Assembly: GCA_033439265.1 (NCBI GenBank)
Contig: JAVTVX010000002.1
Coordinates: 16,581,674-16,645,673, forward strand
Reading direction: 5' to 3'
Length of the DNA: 64,000 nucleotides
DNA from: Dillenia suffruticosa
Lineage: Eukaryota; Streptophyta; Magnoliopsida; Dilleniales; Dilleniaceae
Positions within the stretch are counted from its first letter, which is position 1. Each line of letters starts with the position of its first letter. Shown here piece after piece: positions 12,703 to 25,288 of this stretch. The position numbers and the translations under genes are program-made. The notes beneath the pieces were generated by a model. The model worked only from the letters and a program-made list of their open reading frames with translations. It did no database searches and was not told the origin of the DNA.

Positions 12703-12880
12703 ATCACCGGTATCTGTTCGTATGTTCCGATTAATCCGACTCAAATATTTGTGAGAACCCTATTTAAATGACGACTCTCCAAATATAGTCTTTTTCATTT
12801 CTATGGTTCAAATCTGGAATTTAATTAAGAAATCTAGTATCTCATCTTACTAAACTGATTATCCGTTGGTATTATTTTAA
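12703..12880 (-). mobile_element. SINE family A copy, minus orientation
   Basis: The reverse-order family A body is clear: CATCACCGGTATCTG, CCGATTAATCCGACTCAAAT, GTGAGAACCCTATTTAAAT, GACGACTCTCC, GGTTCAAATCTGGAATTTAA, CTCATCTTACTAAACTGATT. The poly(A) tail is reduced to a short T run at 12690-12696. No convincing target duplication. Confidence 0.65.
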
Positions 12881-13718
12881 GTCTAAAATCAAAAGATTTT
12901 GTTCCAAATTACCCAAATAATTTTGAACCGTTAGATATAATAAAGGTTTTAGTTTGAGTTATCTTCCTGTTGTTGAGCTTCGAAAAAAAATAAAGAAGAT
13001 AGAAAATATGAGTTTCAGAATTTTATTCTCTTTCTACCATCTTATTGTAAACATATATATGTAAAGCACTTATATATGAGGTATATTCTATTTTAGCACC
13101 AAGATTTATCTACTTTAGATTCATATTCAGTAATACACGTTTAAAAGGAAAGGCAGAAAGAGAATAAAATTTTTCTTGCTCATAAAAAAGTAGAGATGTT
13201 AGAAGCTTTGTTTCCAATTATAGAGGTCCATGAAAATTAAGTGGAATTTAAGGAAATGAAAATCTTTATCATTGATTTAATTGGAAGGTGCAAATATACA
13301 AAAAGAAGATGTGGATAATAGTGTTTGCAATCAAGCAATTATAATAATTAGGGTTTTCTACCACAAGGGAAGAGTAAGGATTTTAGAAAGGTGAGTATGA
13401 GTTGTTGAGGGATACAAATGCGCACGTTAAAAGCTTGTATAAAATAAAATTTCCTTTTCTATTTTATTCATTTGTATATTTATTTCCTTCTTCCAAAGAG
13501 AAAAAACAAGAAAAAAAGGAAGGAGTAAAAAAGGAATCAAGTCTCAAACTCATTTACTTTTTTTTTGCTTTCTCATCTTTTTCTCCCTTTCTCACCCTAC
13601 CCCCACGTCCACAAAAGAAACACCTTACATTCTCTCTCTCTAGTCTCTAGCCCCTCAAGTGTCATTTTCTCACACATACTTCACACGAAAGAAACAACCA
13701 TTCACTACATACCTTGTT

Positions 13719-13731
<13 letters not shown>

Positions 13732-13767
<36 letters not shown>
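13732..13767 (+). promoter_or_regulatory. (CT)18 tract in the KAN2 leader region
   Basis: A pure CT run lies about 260 bp upstream of the KAN2 start codon, inside a pyrimidine-rich stretch (13620-13820). It is probably in the 5' UTR or at the transcription start. CT/GA repeats at plant gene 5' ends are known binding sites for BASIC PENTACYSTEINE factors; that link is inferred here. No ATG lies between the tract and the KAN2 start. Confidence 0.6.
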
Positions 13768-13770
<3 letters not shown>

Positions 13771-14024
13771 CAATCCCATCTCTCTCTTTCTCTGCAACTA
13801 CTTCCCCCTCCCCTCAAATTGATCAAACCCCCATCAAAAACGAAACACTGAAAATCTTTCAACTCACCAGATAATTCAGCCCTGCCCCCCCAAAAGATCA
13901 TTGAAACTCTCTTCTACTCTCTTTGATTGAGAGAAAAAAGAGTACCAACAGATAGAAGAAAGAGGGTTATAGAGAATTCTAAGGGCTCGTTTGGGTATAG
14001 AGAAAAAAAAAGGAAGAAAAGAAG

Positions 14025-15636
14025 ATGGAGTTATTTCCAGCACAACCAGATTTAACTCTACAAATCAGCCCACCAAACCCCAAACCCACATCAAGTTGGA
14101 GAAGTAGAGAGGAAGGAGAAGCACAAATGGACTCGGGTTTTTGGAAAAGAGCCTTGGATTCAGGAAACCACACCAAACAAGACACTCACAATACGACTAC
14201 TTGTACTACTACTCCTACTACTACTTCATCTTCATGTTTTGAGCTTTCTCTCTCAAATCCAAGATCTTCAGAGAACAATAACAACCATTTTCACATCCTT
14301 CAACAATACCCAAATAATCTCAACCATTCACTTCAACAAAATCAACATCCTCATCCTTTTCCTCAACAACAACAACAAATGTTTTATCATCATCATCATC
14401 AACAACAACACCATAATGGGCTTGGTATAAGCCCATCAGAGCTGGGTTTTTTGAGACCCATAAGAGGAATTCCAGTTTATCATCACCACCAAAGCCCCTC
14501 TTGTAACAATTCTTCTCCTTTCCCTTTTGCAACTCAACTTCAACCACTTAATTTTTACTCTTCGTCATCACCTTCTACTACTACAACACCTAATGGTGGT
14601 GGTGGTGGTGGTGGTGGTGGTGCTAATACGTCGAGCTTAATGAGATCGCGGTTTTTGTCGAGGTTTCCGGCCAAAAGAAGCATGAGGGCTCCTAGGATGA
14701 GATGGACAACTACTCTCCATGCTCGCTTTGTTCATGCTGTTGAACTCTTGGGTGGTCATGAAAGTAATCTCTCTCTTTCTCATACATATATAGAAATATA
14801 TACTTGTGGTTGTGAAATAAATTTTCTTATGGTATTTTTAATTAGGAGCAACGCCAAAGTCAGTTCTAGAGCTAATGGATGTGAAGGATCTCACTTTGGC
14901 ACATGTAAAATCCCATTTGCAGGTAAATAAAAATGCGAACAAAAAATTTTCAAATGGGTTTTCTTCTTTTTACTTCTTTGAGTATGTTTTTGCTTTGAAA
15001 TTAAAAGTTTTGTGCAAGTTAATTTGGATTAGGATGGGAAAAGTCTTTGTCTTAGTTTGTTTTAAGTTATCTGTTCTGGTCGATTGATTTTGTGAGAAAA
15101 ATTGATAACATCCAAAGGGGTGTTTATAATAGAAAGTTCAACTTGCATTCTTTTATTTCGTATTTTCTTCGGATTTTACATTTGAAAGGAGTGTTTGTTG
15201 AATTGCATTGCAAATTCCGATGTTTTCCTTTGTAGAGGGTCTCTCAAATCCTCAGCACTTCTTTTTCTACTAGATCTGATGGTTCTGCAAAGCTAATAAG
15301 CAGCTTTTTGCTTGGAAGACTGAACCATCCCAAATAAAAGAAAAAATCGATAAGAGAGAGAGAAGAGAGAGAAGAGAGAGAAAGAGAAAGAGCATTATTG
15401 ATTTCAGAAAAAACAAGTAAGACAAAGCCCAGGGAATGGAATTCAAATTTTGAGTCATAGCCAAGCCGAGACAAGTTTTTGAACAGTCTATGTAGCTATC
15501 AAGAATATAAATAATTTATAATTAAACATGTATGCACATCAAGTGAACAAGTACAAAATCAACATCATTTCTCAATGATATCTTCATCATTCATAGATAC
15601 TATTTTTCTTCTAACTAAACCCTTCTAACTATGGTT

Positions 15637-15727
<91 letters not shown>

Positions 15728-18700
15728 TCCTCAAGAATAAATGTTTCCCCGTATCTATACAAAAGCACCACGTAGTAGACTAACTTTTACTTTACCCATT
15801 GAGTACTTGCAGACTCTATAATCACATTAATTTTGATAGTAATTAATCACTGTCCCCCCACCTCCCGGGTTTTTGGTTTTTGGTTTTTGGTTTTTGGGTG
15901 TCTTTTTTTCCTATTGTTAGTGCAAATACTTTGATTTTATCCCATTTATTTTAGTCATGCTTAATAGTCTTGAACATATGTGGCAATGTTAATTTCTCAT
16001 AATTATTTTGGACTTGGATTGAAGATGTACCGGACGGTGAAGACAACCGACAGGACTGCAGCTTCTGCAGGTTTGTTGAATCCCGATTTGGGGCTTCATT
16101 TACATGTATACACACATATTCACATAGACATGATGTTCCAATGTGAATTTTATTTAGTCATATTTGATTAAGCGAACAAGATTCCATCATTGCCTTCTTT
16201 TGTATTATATTTTCGTGATTAATTCTTGTTCCTTTTAGGACACTCAGATGTGTTTGACAATGGGTCATCCGGAGACACTTCAGATGATTTACTGTTTGAA
16301 AATCAGAACTTGAAGAGGTCAAGTGATGCATTGGCTCGACAAGGAAGACGAAGCGCAAATCAAGAGAAGGAATATCATGGTCTTTGGAGTAATTCTTCTA
16401 GGTAAATTTCATGACGTTGCCCTTTAAAAGATTTTGTTATTTCCTCTTCTATTGGTTGCAATGAGAACCTTATCTTTTTCCCCTCTTCTAAAACATAAGT
16501 AAATTTTTGCACTATCAAAATCCAACCCCTAAAGATTTGCTAACAATTTTCCAAGTTTCTCTTCCCTACTTCCTCTTCAAATCAACAAAAATGGCATCCC
16601 TATACTTATTTTGTGGTATTCAAAGACATATATTTAAGGTAGAGGACAGGATAAAAGTATTATAGTTTTCAATGTCCTCTCCAACTCCATTTGTTAAAAA
16701 GCCCCCTCATGTAGTAGTCCCTGATAAGAGTAGCTTTTGTATCTCAAAGCATTTTAGAATGTTTGTCACAAAATATGTGACTAATTGATTGTGGAAGCTC
16801 TCTCTTTCTCTCTCAATCAATCAATTGCATAGACAAACGTGTGCGTGCACATGCAAGAGGTCACAAAAAGAAAGTAATGATACCATTACTTTAGTTTGTT
16901 CTGTCTCACGCTCCAAGACCATAGTGAATGGAGTAACAATAGATTACATAGCAGATGGAAAAGGAACCAAAGACACAAATATTCTCTCCTACCCTTCCTC
17001 AAAATTTGACAAAATCTACCTAGAAAAAATTGAGAGAGATATCTCTTTCCTTTGGATTTTGTGGGGTTTTCCATTGGGACCCACTAGGAGAAAACTTAGT
17101 CTCAATGGCTAATAGAAAGCGATCTCCTTCATTCATGGACCCATTTTAGTAGAAAACTTGGTGGCAAAGTGATTTGTTCTCTTGAAACTTCCTCCTAAGT
17201 CTGTTGTATTATGTTGTTATAACTTAATGGCTATCACATGGGTCATGGATTCCAACTTTTGTGTTTTACGATTTGTTAAAAGGGACCAAATATAAGACCC
17301 CAAAAGATAGCTTTCTTTTTTTTTTTTTTTTACATAAGAAAATTCAAATTCGAAACCTTTACGGAGTGGAATGCTGATAGTTGAGCTATAATACATTGGT
17401 CTAAAAGATAACTTTCTTTTCTCTCTCTTTCTCTCATCCAATCCATTAACACACCTTAATTTTCTCATGCCATAATTAGTTAGGATTGACCAGATTATTA
17501 TTATTATTATGATTAAGCCAATGCCCCCCCCCCCCAAAGAAGCACCACGGATCCATTAACACTCCGGTCACATCCACTCCTGGCGCTGCTTAGGGCACCA
17601 AAAAGAATTAACACTTACGCTAATGGGAAATTATGGTGATAAGTAGTATTAAAAAAAAAAACTTTATATCTTTAAAATCTTTAGTGCATTGCTTCCACTA
17701 ATGGGAAAAATATTCCTTTCTATTTTGTTCTTGTTTGTAGCAGGGAAGCTTGGTTGCATGGCAGATCAACTGATTCTGAAGTAAACTTATCATCTCTTGA
17801 GGTACACAAGTTTTGAACTTCATTCCCCAAAATAGTCCCACTGTTTCGAAATGGGATCCCATATTTGAATGTCTTTAAGCAAAGAGTGAGCAAAGCAAGG
17901 AGTAAAGAAATGAGAGGAAAAAGAAAAGAACTAATTCTCTCCCCCCCCCCTTTCTCTCTCCATCCATTCATGCAAAGTATAAAGATTGTAAGAAAAAGAC
18001 AAAAGTAGCTCTCAAAAGCTGATTTGGTCATCATAAAGTCAAGCCCAAGAATTCTATTTTTTTATCTCTAAATATGACTAGGAAGTGTATTCATGTAGCT
18101 ACAGAAACTTTTTGCAGAAAAAGTGGTGAGTGGAAAATATTTTAATATTATGAACATTAATATATGTTAAATACTTAAATGGATGAGTAGTCAAAGGAAC
18201 CAATACACCTCAACTGCATCATTTGCAAAACATTTGACCTCCTAAATGAAATCATGAAGTTCATCATTAGTCCTATATTGTATGGTGTAGATTTAGAGAA
18301 CATTTAAGCACATTGTAAGAATGTTTCCTAGATTTTAAATATATACTCCATGACATTAATTGAAAAAATGCAAAATCAGTACTATATGTCAGGCTTTTGA
18401 GTGTACCCTTTGTTTTGTTTCTGTATCCCTTCATAAATATTCTTTATTCGCTTGCCTCTCCTTTGATTCCACCTTCTCACTCACACTTATTTTCATGTTT
18501 GCTTATTCTAGCGGGTACTCCTATATTTATTTCCTTTTTTTTGGGAAAAAAATCTTTTTGTAATTAATAAAATATATAAGACAATTTTATGAGTTAACAT
18601 CCTGCAAGTAGGATATTAGAAATCAAGAAAAATTATGCATAAAGAAACAGTCTGATAGAAGATTGACAGCCTAAGTCATACATGATAAATACCAATTAAT

Positions 18701-18892
18701 TTTTATTATTTATTTGGGCCATGTATATTGATCCACATTTTTTTCTCTTTTGTGTTTCTTCTTGAATTTCAGAAGGGAATGGCTCCAAAGTGCTTAAACT
18801 ATGAGAGATTATCAGATAAAAGTTCATCAGAGCTCCCAGGGACGTGCCCAAAAAAGCCCAATTTGGAGTTCACTTTGGGAAGGTCACATTGA
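14025..18892 (+). CDS. KAN2: KANADI2-type GARP transcription factor (KAN2)
   Basis: Coding exons 14025-14763, 14846-14922, 16025-16070, 16239-16401, 17744-17801 and 18773-18892 join in frame to 400 residues (Arabidopsis KAN2 is similar in length). The N-terminus MELFPAQPDLTLQISPPNP is the KAN2 signature and includes an EAR-like LxLxI repression motif (residues 10-14); a GFWKRALDS box follows. Residues about 105-135 are rich in Gln and His, and a ten-glycine run sits near residue 195. The GARP DNA-binding domain spans about 217-287 (KRSMRAPRMRWTTTLHARF, then across the exon 1/2 junction to VKSHLQ and MYRTVKTTDR). The C-terminus is the conserved NLEFTLGRSH. KANADI proteins are nuclear repressors that specify abaxial organ identity and oppose HD-ZIP III and auxin programmes. 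The exon 5 acceptor is a NAGNAG tandem. The start codon is the first ATG after the CT-rich leader. Confidence 0.97.
15639..15720. repeat. Long pure (CT)41 microsatellite in KAN2 intron 2
   Basis: 82 bp of uninterrupted CT dinucleotides, the longest perfect microsatellite in the window, inside the 1.1-kb second intron. Its purity predicts high length polymorphism. A GA-rich tract (15353-15392) lies upstream in the same intron, so the pre-mRNA could pair across the two; this is inference. Confidence 0.97.
15866..15898. repeat. (TTTTTGG)n heptamer repeat in KAN2 intron 2
   Basis: Four tandem TTTTTGG units. The period of seven recalls plant telomere repeats, but the unit is not TTTAGGG, so this is only a minisatellite in the intron upstream of the exon 3 acceptor. 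Confidence 0.85.
17319..17402 (-). mobile_element. Short tRNA-like SINE (family B) in KAN2 intron 4
   Basis: On the minus strand an 84-bp element carries box-A-like TATAGCTCAACTATCAGC, box-B-like GGTTTCGAATTTG and a 20-base A tail. It is flanked by 17-bp direct repeats differing at one base (AAAAGATAGCTTTCTTT at 17302-17318 and AAAAGATAACTTTCTTT at 17403-17419). Layout and size match the 26.3-kb copy. Confidence 0.75.
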
Positions 18893-20211
18893 TTAATATG
18901 TTTATTAATTATCCTTAATTTTGGTCCCTACCCATTTTGAAATGATTGTATTTCTCTCTCTCTATCCTCCTCTCTCTCTAGTGAATTGAGAAGAGAATCA
19001 GGTGCCCACAGTGAAAATCAGCGAAAAAGAAAAGGAAAAAAAGAAAAGAAAAGAAAAAGAAAGGATAAAGAGAACTAAAGAAAGACAAGGAGACAAGAAA
19101 GACAGAAAGCAACAAAAGGAGAGGGGGATGGAAGTGAGAAAAAAGCATGTCCTTCCCCTCCCTCTATCAAGCTGTGTGTTAGAGGATCCAAATCAAAAGA
19201 AAAAAAAAAATTATATTATATTCCTATACGTAAATATATGAAATCTCCCATTTGATTTTATATGCTCTCATCCTTTCTTTTTGAGAGAGAGAGAGAGAGA
19301 GAGGTTCAAGTATCTTAAAGTAGAACCCAGCCTTGGTAATTGTAATGGGACCCCTTTTGTCATCATTAAAGAAATCACGTTTCAATTTTTACCAGTTGGA
19401 ATTGACACTGTCTTAATTCATTCCTAGGTGTTGTTACATGTTTTACACTTTTTGCAATCTTGGTAAGATGCTACCTTTTTCATGTTTGTTGTTTTAATCT
19501 CTTCTAATTTGCAAATTAGTTTCTAAAACAAAATGCCCATCTTAGATTAATCCACCTATCTAATTAATGAGATGCTAGAATGGGATAGATCTTCAATAAA
19601 CAAAAAAAAAATGCTATTTAAGTTTTCTATATATAACCCTGAACTCTGCCGTAATAAACAAAAATTACTGTCATGGAAGAGGGAGAAACGCGCCAAACCA
19701 TGGATTTGAACAGGATCTACATACTTTCGGACCCTGCAAAGTAGCATATTTGGTCCTGCCTTCAAGGACTTTGAGTAGTGGGAGTGGTTCAACCCCATTT
19801 CCTAGATCCCAACTTTTCTTTTTTTGTTGTACCAAACGTAATATGCGGAAGGAGAATAATTGTCTTGGTAGGAGATTCTCTCGTACAAAAGCAAAACGAG
19901 GGACAGAAATTTCAATTAGCTGGAAAAAGCCCTCCTTTGACAACTACTTAATAAGACTTGAAACATTATGTTAATGAAAAATAGTATTTGAAATTGTTTA
20001 TAAATTACAAGGAACTGACTGCCACCACTATTTCTGACCCCCCAAGCTATCATGGATCAAACTTCTCTTGGTGAGCATGATTATAGCTTTTAGTGTCATG
20101 CAGTGTCTAAAACTCGCTCATCATTAAGAAAAAACAAAAGAAAACCAACTAATGCATCTCTTTTTACTTAAATTCAAAAGTGATCGAATCTCATAATAAT
20201 AAAAGGCAGCT

Positions 20212-20405
20212 CGACTAACGGACAGTTGCCTAATGGAAATAACATCAAATCTTTTAATTAAAATTTAGATTCGAATATTAGAAATAAAAAAGATTACGTT
20301 GAAAGATTTTTCCTAAAAAGAGGTCTGATCGTGGCTTGGACTAAATTAATCAGAGTACGACTATGGATATTGATTGGTGAAAAAATATTCCATGGCACCC
20401 AAAAA
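20212..20405 (+). mobile_element. SINE family A copy, 11-bp target duplication
   Basis: Flanked by perfect direct repeats AAAAGGCAGCT (20201-20211 and 20406-20416). The 194-bp body has a box-B-like AGATTCGAATAT motif and the family core (AGGTCTGATCGTGG, GGACTAAATTAATCAGAGTA, GGATATTGATTGGTGAAAAA). It ends in a nine-A tail that merges with the second direct repeat. Confidence 0.85.
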
Positions 20406-21887
20406 AAAAGGCAGCTTTGCACTTTCTATAAACTCTTCGATCCTAATACAAGCAAAGTTATTTAGGATTTTTGAATACCAAAAACTACTCGATTAGAGGC
20501 TTTGATCTCAAACCCGTATCCCCCCTCTTCTAGGGTAATACCCTGTTTTTGTAACCGTTAAAAAAAAAAAAAAAAATTACAAGCAGAATCAGTCCATAGA
20601 TTTTAAAAGTTTTTACTTGTTAAATGAATTTATACTCATTCTAGTATATCCATATGTAACCAAGATAAAACATTTTGAAAAGGACAAGAAGAAAGAAATT
20701 AGGGAATAGTAAAATCAATAATTGCGATCACTGTAATGAGGTCATATAATTTGCCTCTTGAACTTTGGAAGGTCACAACTTTTTGTATTGATGTACTTTT
20801 AAGTGCTGTTACATATATCACACTGCTCAAGTGTTGAAATTGGCTAAATGTCAAGAACCCCACAGTTAGTCCACTTATTGATCCGAAGAAACTCGAAGAA
20901 GAATCTAGTTGACAACAATTATGTTGCATGGAGAAAAAAAATAAAAAAATAGAAGGTCGAAGTGATCAATGGGAGGAAGACAAAGAACATATGAGACCCT
21001 TTTACAGTGAAATTCCTACCTGAATTTGTTCTCTAGTTTCATGTTTCCTTCTATGAGTCCAAGAAAAATAAAGGTCTCTGACTGCCTTGGCACAGCTAGA
21101 CACCATACGGTGCTAAGTAATGAACAAAAATAAAAAAAGCCACCAAGTGATACTATTTATAGATTCCAATAATTGGTCAATCGCCATTCCTCTTCTTTTC
21201 CACATAAAAATGGTGCCAAAATTTGAAATTTCCATATCTCTTCCCTCTGAAAATTCCAAAGTTTTGTGAAAAATAATTGTGCTAAAGAAAATGTCTTGAT
21301 TGATATGCCTTTGCTAGAGGAGGGGGTTTTGGGGCTCCAACCTTAAACCAAAGTTAGAGGAGGAGCCCTTACTACCCCTCAAGCCAAAAGGTTGGTGGCC
21401 AAATTATGTTTGGTTGTGTTTGCTTTGCCCTGCAATTTTACAATTACTCGGCGGATCCTAAATTTTTCATACAATTCCTTGGGTAACAAACAAGACTTTT
21501 GCAGTAGCTAGACAAATATATAGTGATTGACACTCTCGCGGCAACGTTGTGTTGCACAAAAATGTCACTTGGAATCTTCAAAAGATCCGCCAAAGAACGA
21601 AACAAATTGAGGGGACCCCATTGGTGAAATAATCACAAGATCTTTCATGCCCTCCTTACCATTTTGTCATAAGGAAAAATAAGTGGTCCAAAGCTTTGAA
21701 ATTATTCGGAGTTGTGTCCAAACATGTAACGCATTTTCAATTTCAACCATATGATTCTCATAAGTACTTACGGGGAATAATTGAAATGAACCCAATAGAT
21801 TTTGAGTCGTTAGCAATTTGGAGTACATTGAATTTCAAACTGTTGGAGTACTACATTCTTCGTTTTACTTGGGCTATCTCCAATTAA

Positions 21888-22066
21888 TTTACCTTTTTTT
21901 TTTTGTTTTCATAACCGATATTTTGGTTTTATTTGATTAATACGGTTCGAATAATATATGGCCTATTTTAGGAGTTAGTTTTCTCAAATTATTTTTTATC
22001 ATTTTCAGAATTTAAAGTCGAAATCTCTGATTAAGGGGATAAAGTGTTTGACCACTCAACCATAAT
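21888..22066 (-). mobile_element. SINE family A copy, minus orientation
   Basis: The left T run (21894-21904) is the tail of a minus-strand copy. Reading in reverse gives GGTTGAGTGGTCAAACACTT, ATCCCCTTAATCAGAG, then AACTCCTAAAATAGGCC, ATTCGAACCGTATTAATCAA and the A tail. Flanks TAATTTACCTTT and TAATTTAACTTC match at 10 of 12 bases, a plausible decayed target duplication. Confidence 0.75.
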
Positions 22067-24051
22067 TTAACTTCAGAGTCACCGAGAGTATGTCTTGATT
22101 TTTTGGCGTCTTCCCAAGAGTAATAATTATTATTCAAACCGGACATTTTACTGAAAAAATCCGTGACAATCACATCAGAAATTGAATTAAAAAAGAAAAA
22201 GAAAAAGAGTATTCCCTTTTTATTTTTCCTTATGCTTTGGGCATCATGCTAGGTGCAGTAATATTTGAGAAAAGCAAAAATAATTACCTTTAAAAGGAGG
22301 GGTCATATGTGCCCTTAAGTGATCTATCCTTGATATTTGAACTTTTACTGAATTTAAATTAAATCTAATAAAATTATTTTATTAATTGATGTTTATAATT
22401 TAAAAATTACTGTGTATGATTATGAGTGGTTTTTGATAGCTAGCATACACTCAAAAGAAAAGATGACGGATAGCATACGTTGAAAAGAAAATGTGATGAG
22501 GAGTATGCACCCAAGAAAGGAAGAGGGTGGAAGAGTTGAAATTTCCTTTTGCTTCCAAAAGTAGAGAGAGGTGGGGGGGGTTAAAGGAGTAATGATAAAA
22601 GCAATAATTGCTAAAAAGCTACCATGCAGACTGGAGTCTCCTGTAGATTACTTGGAAAGCAGGCCCATGCACCCATGTTTACCATTTTGCTCTCTCTCTC
22701 TCCCTCTGGAGAGAGAGAGAGAGAGATCAGCTAAACTGCAATTGGGGTTTGGATATTTGGCTCGGCTAAAGCTGACTTTGGAGTCGGCTTAACTGGAAAC
22801 AAGTGGGATGTCACGTGACCGCTGAAGGAACATAAAGTTTTTGACTTTCTATCCCAAGACCTTTTGAAACGAGGCTCTCTGATTTAGGTGATTTTCGGCC
22901 AATCCTATCCCACAAATCTTGTCAATGTTAGACACTGTTTAAAATAAAAGATAAGAAAAGAAGAAATAAAAATTTTTAGAGAGAGAAGGCTACGGAGCCA
23001 TAAGGAAAATTGATATTAAATTTTACTAAAATTAAGTAAAATTTTTATAAAAAAATTATTCAGATAATAATTTCAGCTGTTTTATAAAAAAGTTTTTTTT
23101 CCCAAATTTTATATTTCTTATCAATTCTTTTTTTTTACTTTAAGTTAAAAATACTATAAAAAAGATAAAATAAATGAGAATTTCATTTTTCAATAATGAG
23201 AAAGAAAAATAATTAATATTCTATTTTATCATACTAAAACCCTTTCTTAATATTAGATGTTTTCTGTAAAAAGCAATATTATATGACAAATTAATAAACT
23301 TTTTACAGTTAAATCCACCGACCAAAAGTAAATGAGAAAATTCATATTATTTTTATCAAAAAAAATTGTTTGATTTTGTGGCCTTCACTGAATTAAGTTT
23401 GACATTCCCTCTCCTCAAACATAATTTAATACCTATTAATTAGTCCTCCAACCTTCTAGCCAACCAGCTCGTGCCCATCTTTTTTAGTGCTAAATCTTGA
23501 ATCAGCCCAAACATTCCTATTAACATCGAAATCAACTAATCGATGAGAATCCCTTTTTATAATCTTATTAACCCCAACTCAAAGTTGAAACTTAGAAAGA
23601 GAAACAAAGTCATTGATGAGCTTCTAGGCAATTTTGCTTATTGGGTAGACCATGTGATTGGCACTCATGTTGTACTAGTGAAACAAGAAGAAAAAATAAA
23701 ATTTATATATAAAAATCAAAGCAATAGAAATTAGAAGCCAGAAAAATGAGACAATTACTAAGAATAAAAGGGTATAAAATATAATCAAAGCGTTGAAATA
23801 GCATAGTGGGCATTATATGCATAGGGGTTAGAGTGCAGTGGTTGTTCAGTAGTAGACACTAGAAAAGTCTAAAAGGCCGTACTGAATTGTCAATTCTGAC
23901 ACCTAGCAGCAGCAGTATGGGATGGGCTGCATCTCTCTCTCTCTATCTCTCTCTCACCCTCTCGTTGATAGAATGTCAAATTATTTAATAATGATTACAC
24001 CATCATTTGATTTTCAAAAAAGTCTTCTGAGTCTGTGTAGGTCGACGGTGA

Positions 24052-24057
24052 CACGTG
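24052..24057. promoter_or_regulatory. G-box CACGTG in a GC-rich island
   Basis: ACACGTGGCT is a perfect G-box/ABRE-type core. It sits in an unusually GC-rich stretch (about 24030-24390) with no gene recognisable beside it, so a function cannot be claimed. Confidence 0.3.
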
Positions 24058-24562
24058 GCTCCATCCTGTCGGTGATGGTGGATGTAAGGAACGCCCGTCT
24101 GGTCCGTCAGATAGGTCGGTCCGTCTTCTCGAAAGTGACATGTGAGTGTGACGTTATTTTTGACGCCTTGTTTTCACCGACTTTGGGCTTTGGCCCCTCA
24201 TTAAAAACATTTTTCCGCAGCAGTGATTTTTTTTAGTAGCTCGAGAATTTCCGACTTTTTGCATGGGGATAGATAGAGTCACGGTTTTGATAGCGTCACC
24301 GTCCGGGTTGCCGTTTCTTCCTACAACGCTTCGGCTCCGGGATGGGGTTTGGGTGTTCCTTTCGCCGTACAGATGGGGCTGATTATTCTCTTGACCCAAT
24401 AAAATTTGATCCCCAAAGTCACATTTTTACGGGGGGACAATTAATAATTTCTTCACTCAGTAAAAATTTTAGTAAGGTTCGCAAGCTTATAATTAATACT
24501 TTTAGAAGTGTTGCGATTATGGGCAATGATCTCTTTTAGTTTCATCAAATGTGTCAACTCTA

Positions 24563-24752
24563 ACCAATAGATAGTTGGTTTAGTGGGATTGCATGTCAGA
24601 TCTTTCAACTAATTATTGAATTTAAAATTTGAGAATGAAAAAAATTATACTGAGAGAGTTGTTTCTCAAATAGCACTCTCGCAAATGCTCAAATTAAATG
24701 AGTCAGAGTATAATTTCTAATAACAGTGGTGGAGACCAAAAAAAAAAAAAAA
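24563..24752 (+). mobile_element. SINE family A copy, 12-bp target duplication
   Basis: Flanked by GTGTCAACTCTA (24551-24562) and GTGTCCACTCTA (24753-24764), 11 of 12 matching. The 190-bp body runs ATAGTTGGTTTAGTGGGATT, TCTTTCAACTAATTATTGAA, GAGAGAGTTGTTTCTCAAAT, GCTCAAATTAAATGAGTCAG, TAACAGTGGTGGAGACC and an A tail. It is one of the best preserved copies. Confidence 0.88.
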
Positions 24753-25214
24753 GTGTCCACTCTATAAAGTTGTTCTTTTGCAAATTATAGAAAATTCTTG
24801 TTACTATTGATGCTTTCTTGGAATTGAATATCATTTTTCATTTATATTACCACTTTTTCTATAATCCAATCTTTTTTTTAACGAGAGACTCATGGACTTA
24901 TATGCCATGCAATCATGGAATAAATTAAAATTATTAATAGAATTCGAATTTGTTATTGTATTAAACCGTAGTAAACATAATAGTTGTGCAAAAGCCCCTT
25001 TGCTAATGTAAAAGATTGCAGAAAAAGAAGTTAAAGATAGGAGTTTGTTTGTGTTTGCACATGTGTGCAGAGAAAAGGGGAAGGGATGATGTAGAAAATT
25101 AGGGAGAGCAAAGAAACAAAAACTAACACTCCTAATAGTGTAAGGCTAGCAAACGCACAATACCAGCCGAGATTCCCGCGGGACCAAAAAGGAATTATAC
25201 TCTTTTCTTCAAGG

Positions 25215-25215
25215 G

Positions 25216-25284
<69 letters not shown>
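25215..25284. repeat. (GA)n microsatellite, two blocks
   Basis: About 32 GA units with one G insertion near 25241, in intergenic DNA. Confidence 0.95.

Positions 25285-25288
<4 letters not shown>

Larger units (their letters stand above)
1..13390. other. Gene-free AT-rich intergenic region upstream of KAN2
   Basis: No open frame here has plausible protein character or exon structure; the longest (126 codons, 10832-11212) has no recognisable motif. The stretch is AT-rich and made largely of repeats, which are listed separately: SINE copies, a tandem 84-bp repeat, three copies of an AT-rich MITE-like repeat, a hAT-type MITE and microsatellites. Regulatory DNA for KAN2 may lie in the right-hand part, but nothing specific can be read. 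Confidence 0.7.

Noticed and set aside
14320-14547. Asp/Val-rich minus-strand frame
   Set aside because: Shadow of the CAT/CAA repeats encoding the His/Gln-rich part of KAN2.
15866-15898. Interstitial telomere repeat
   Set aside because: The heptamer is TTTTTGG, not TTTAGGG.
19556-19974. Overlapping frames on both strands near 19.6-20.0 kb
   Set aside because: No motif in any frame; a GGTTCAACCCC-like string suggests a possible old SINE, but no tail or target duplication supports it.
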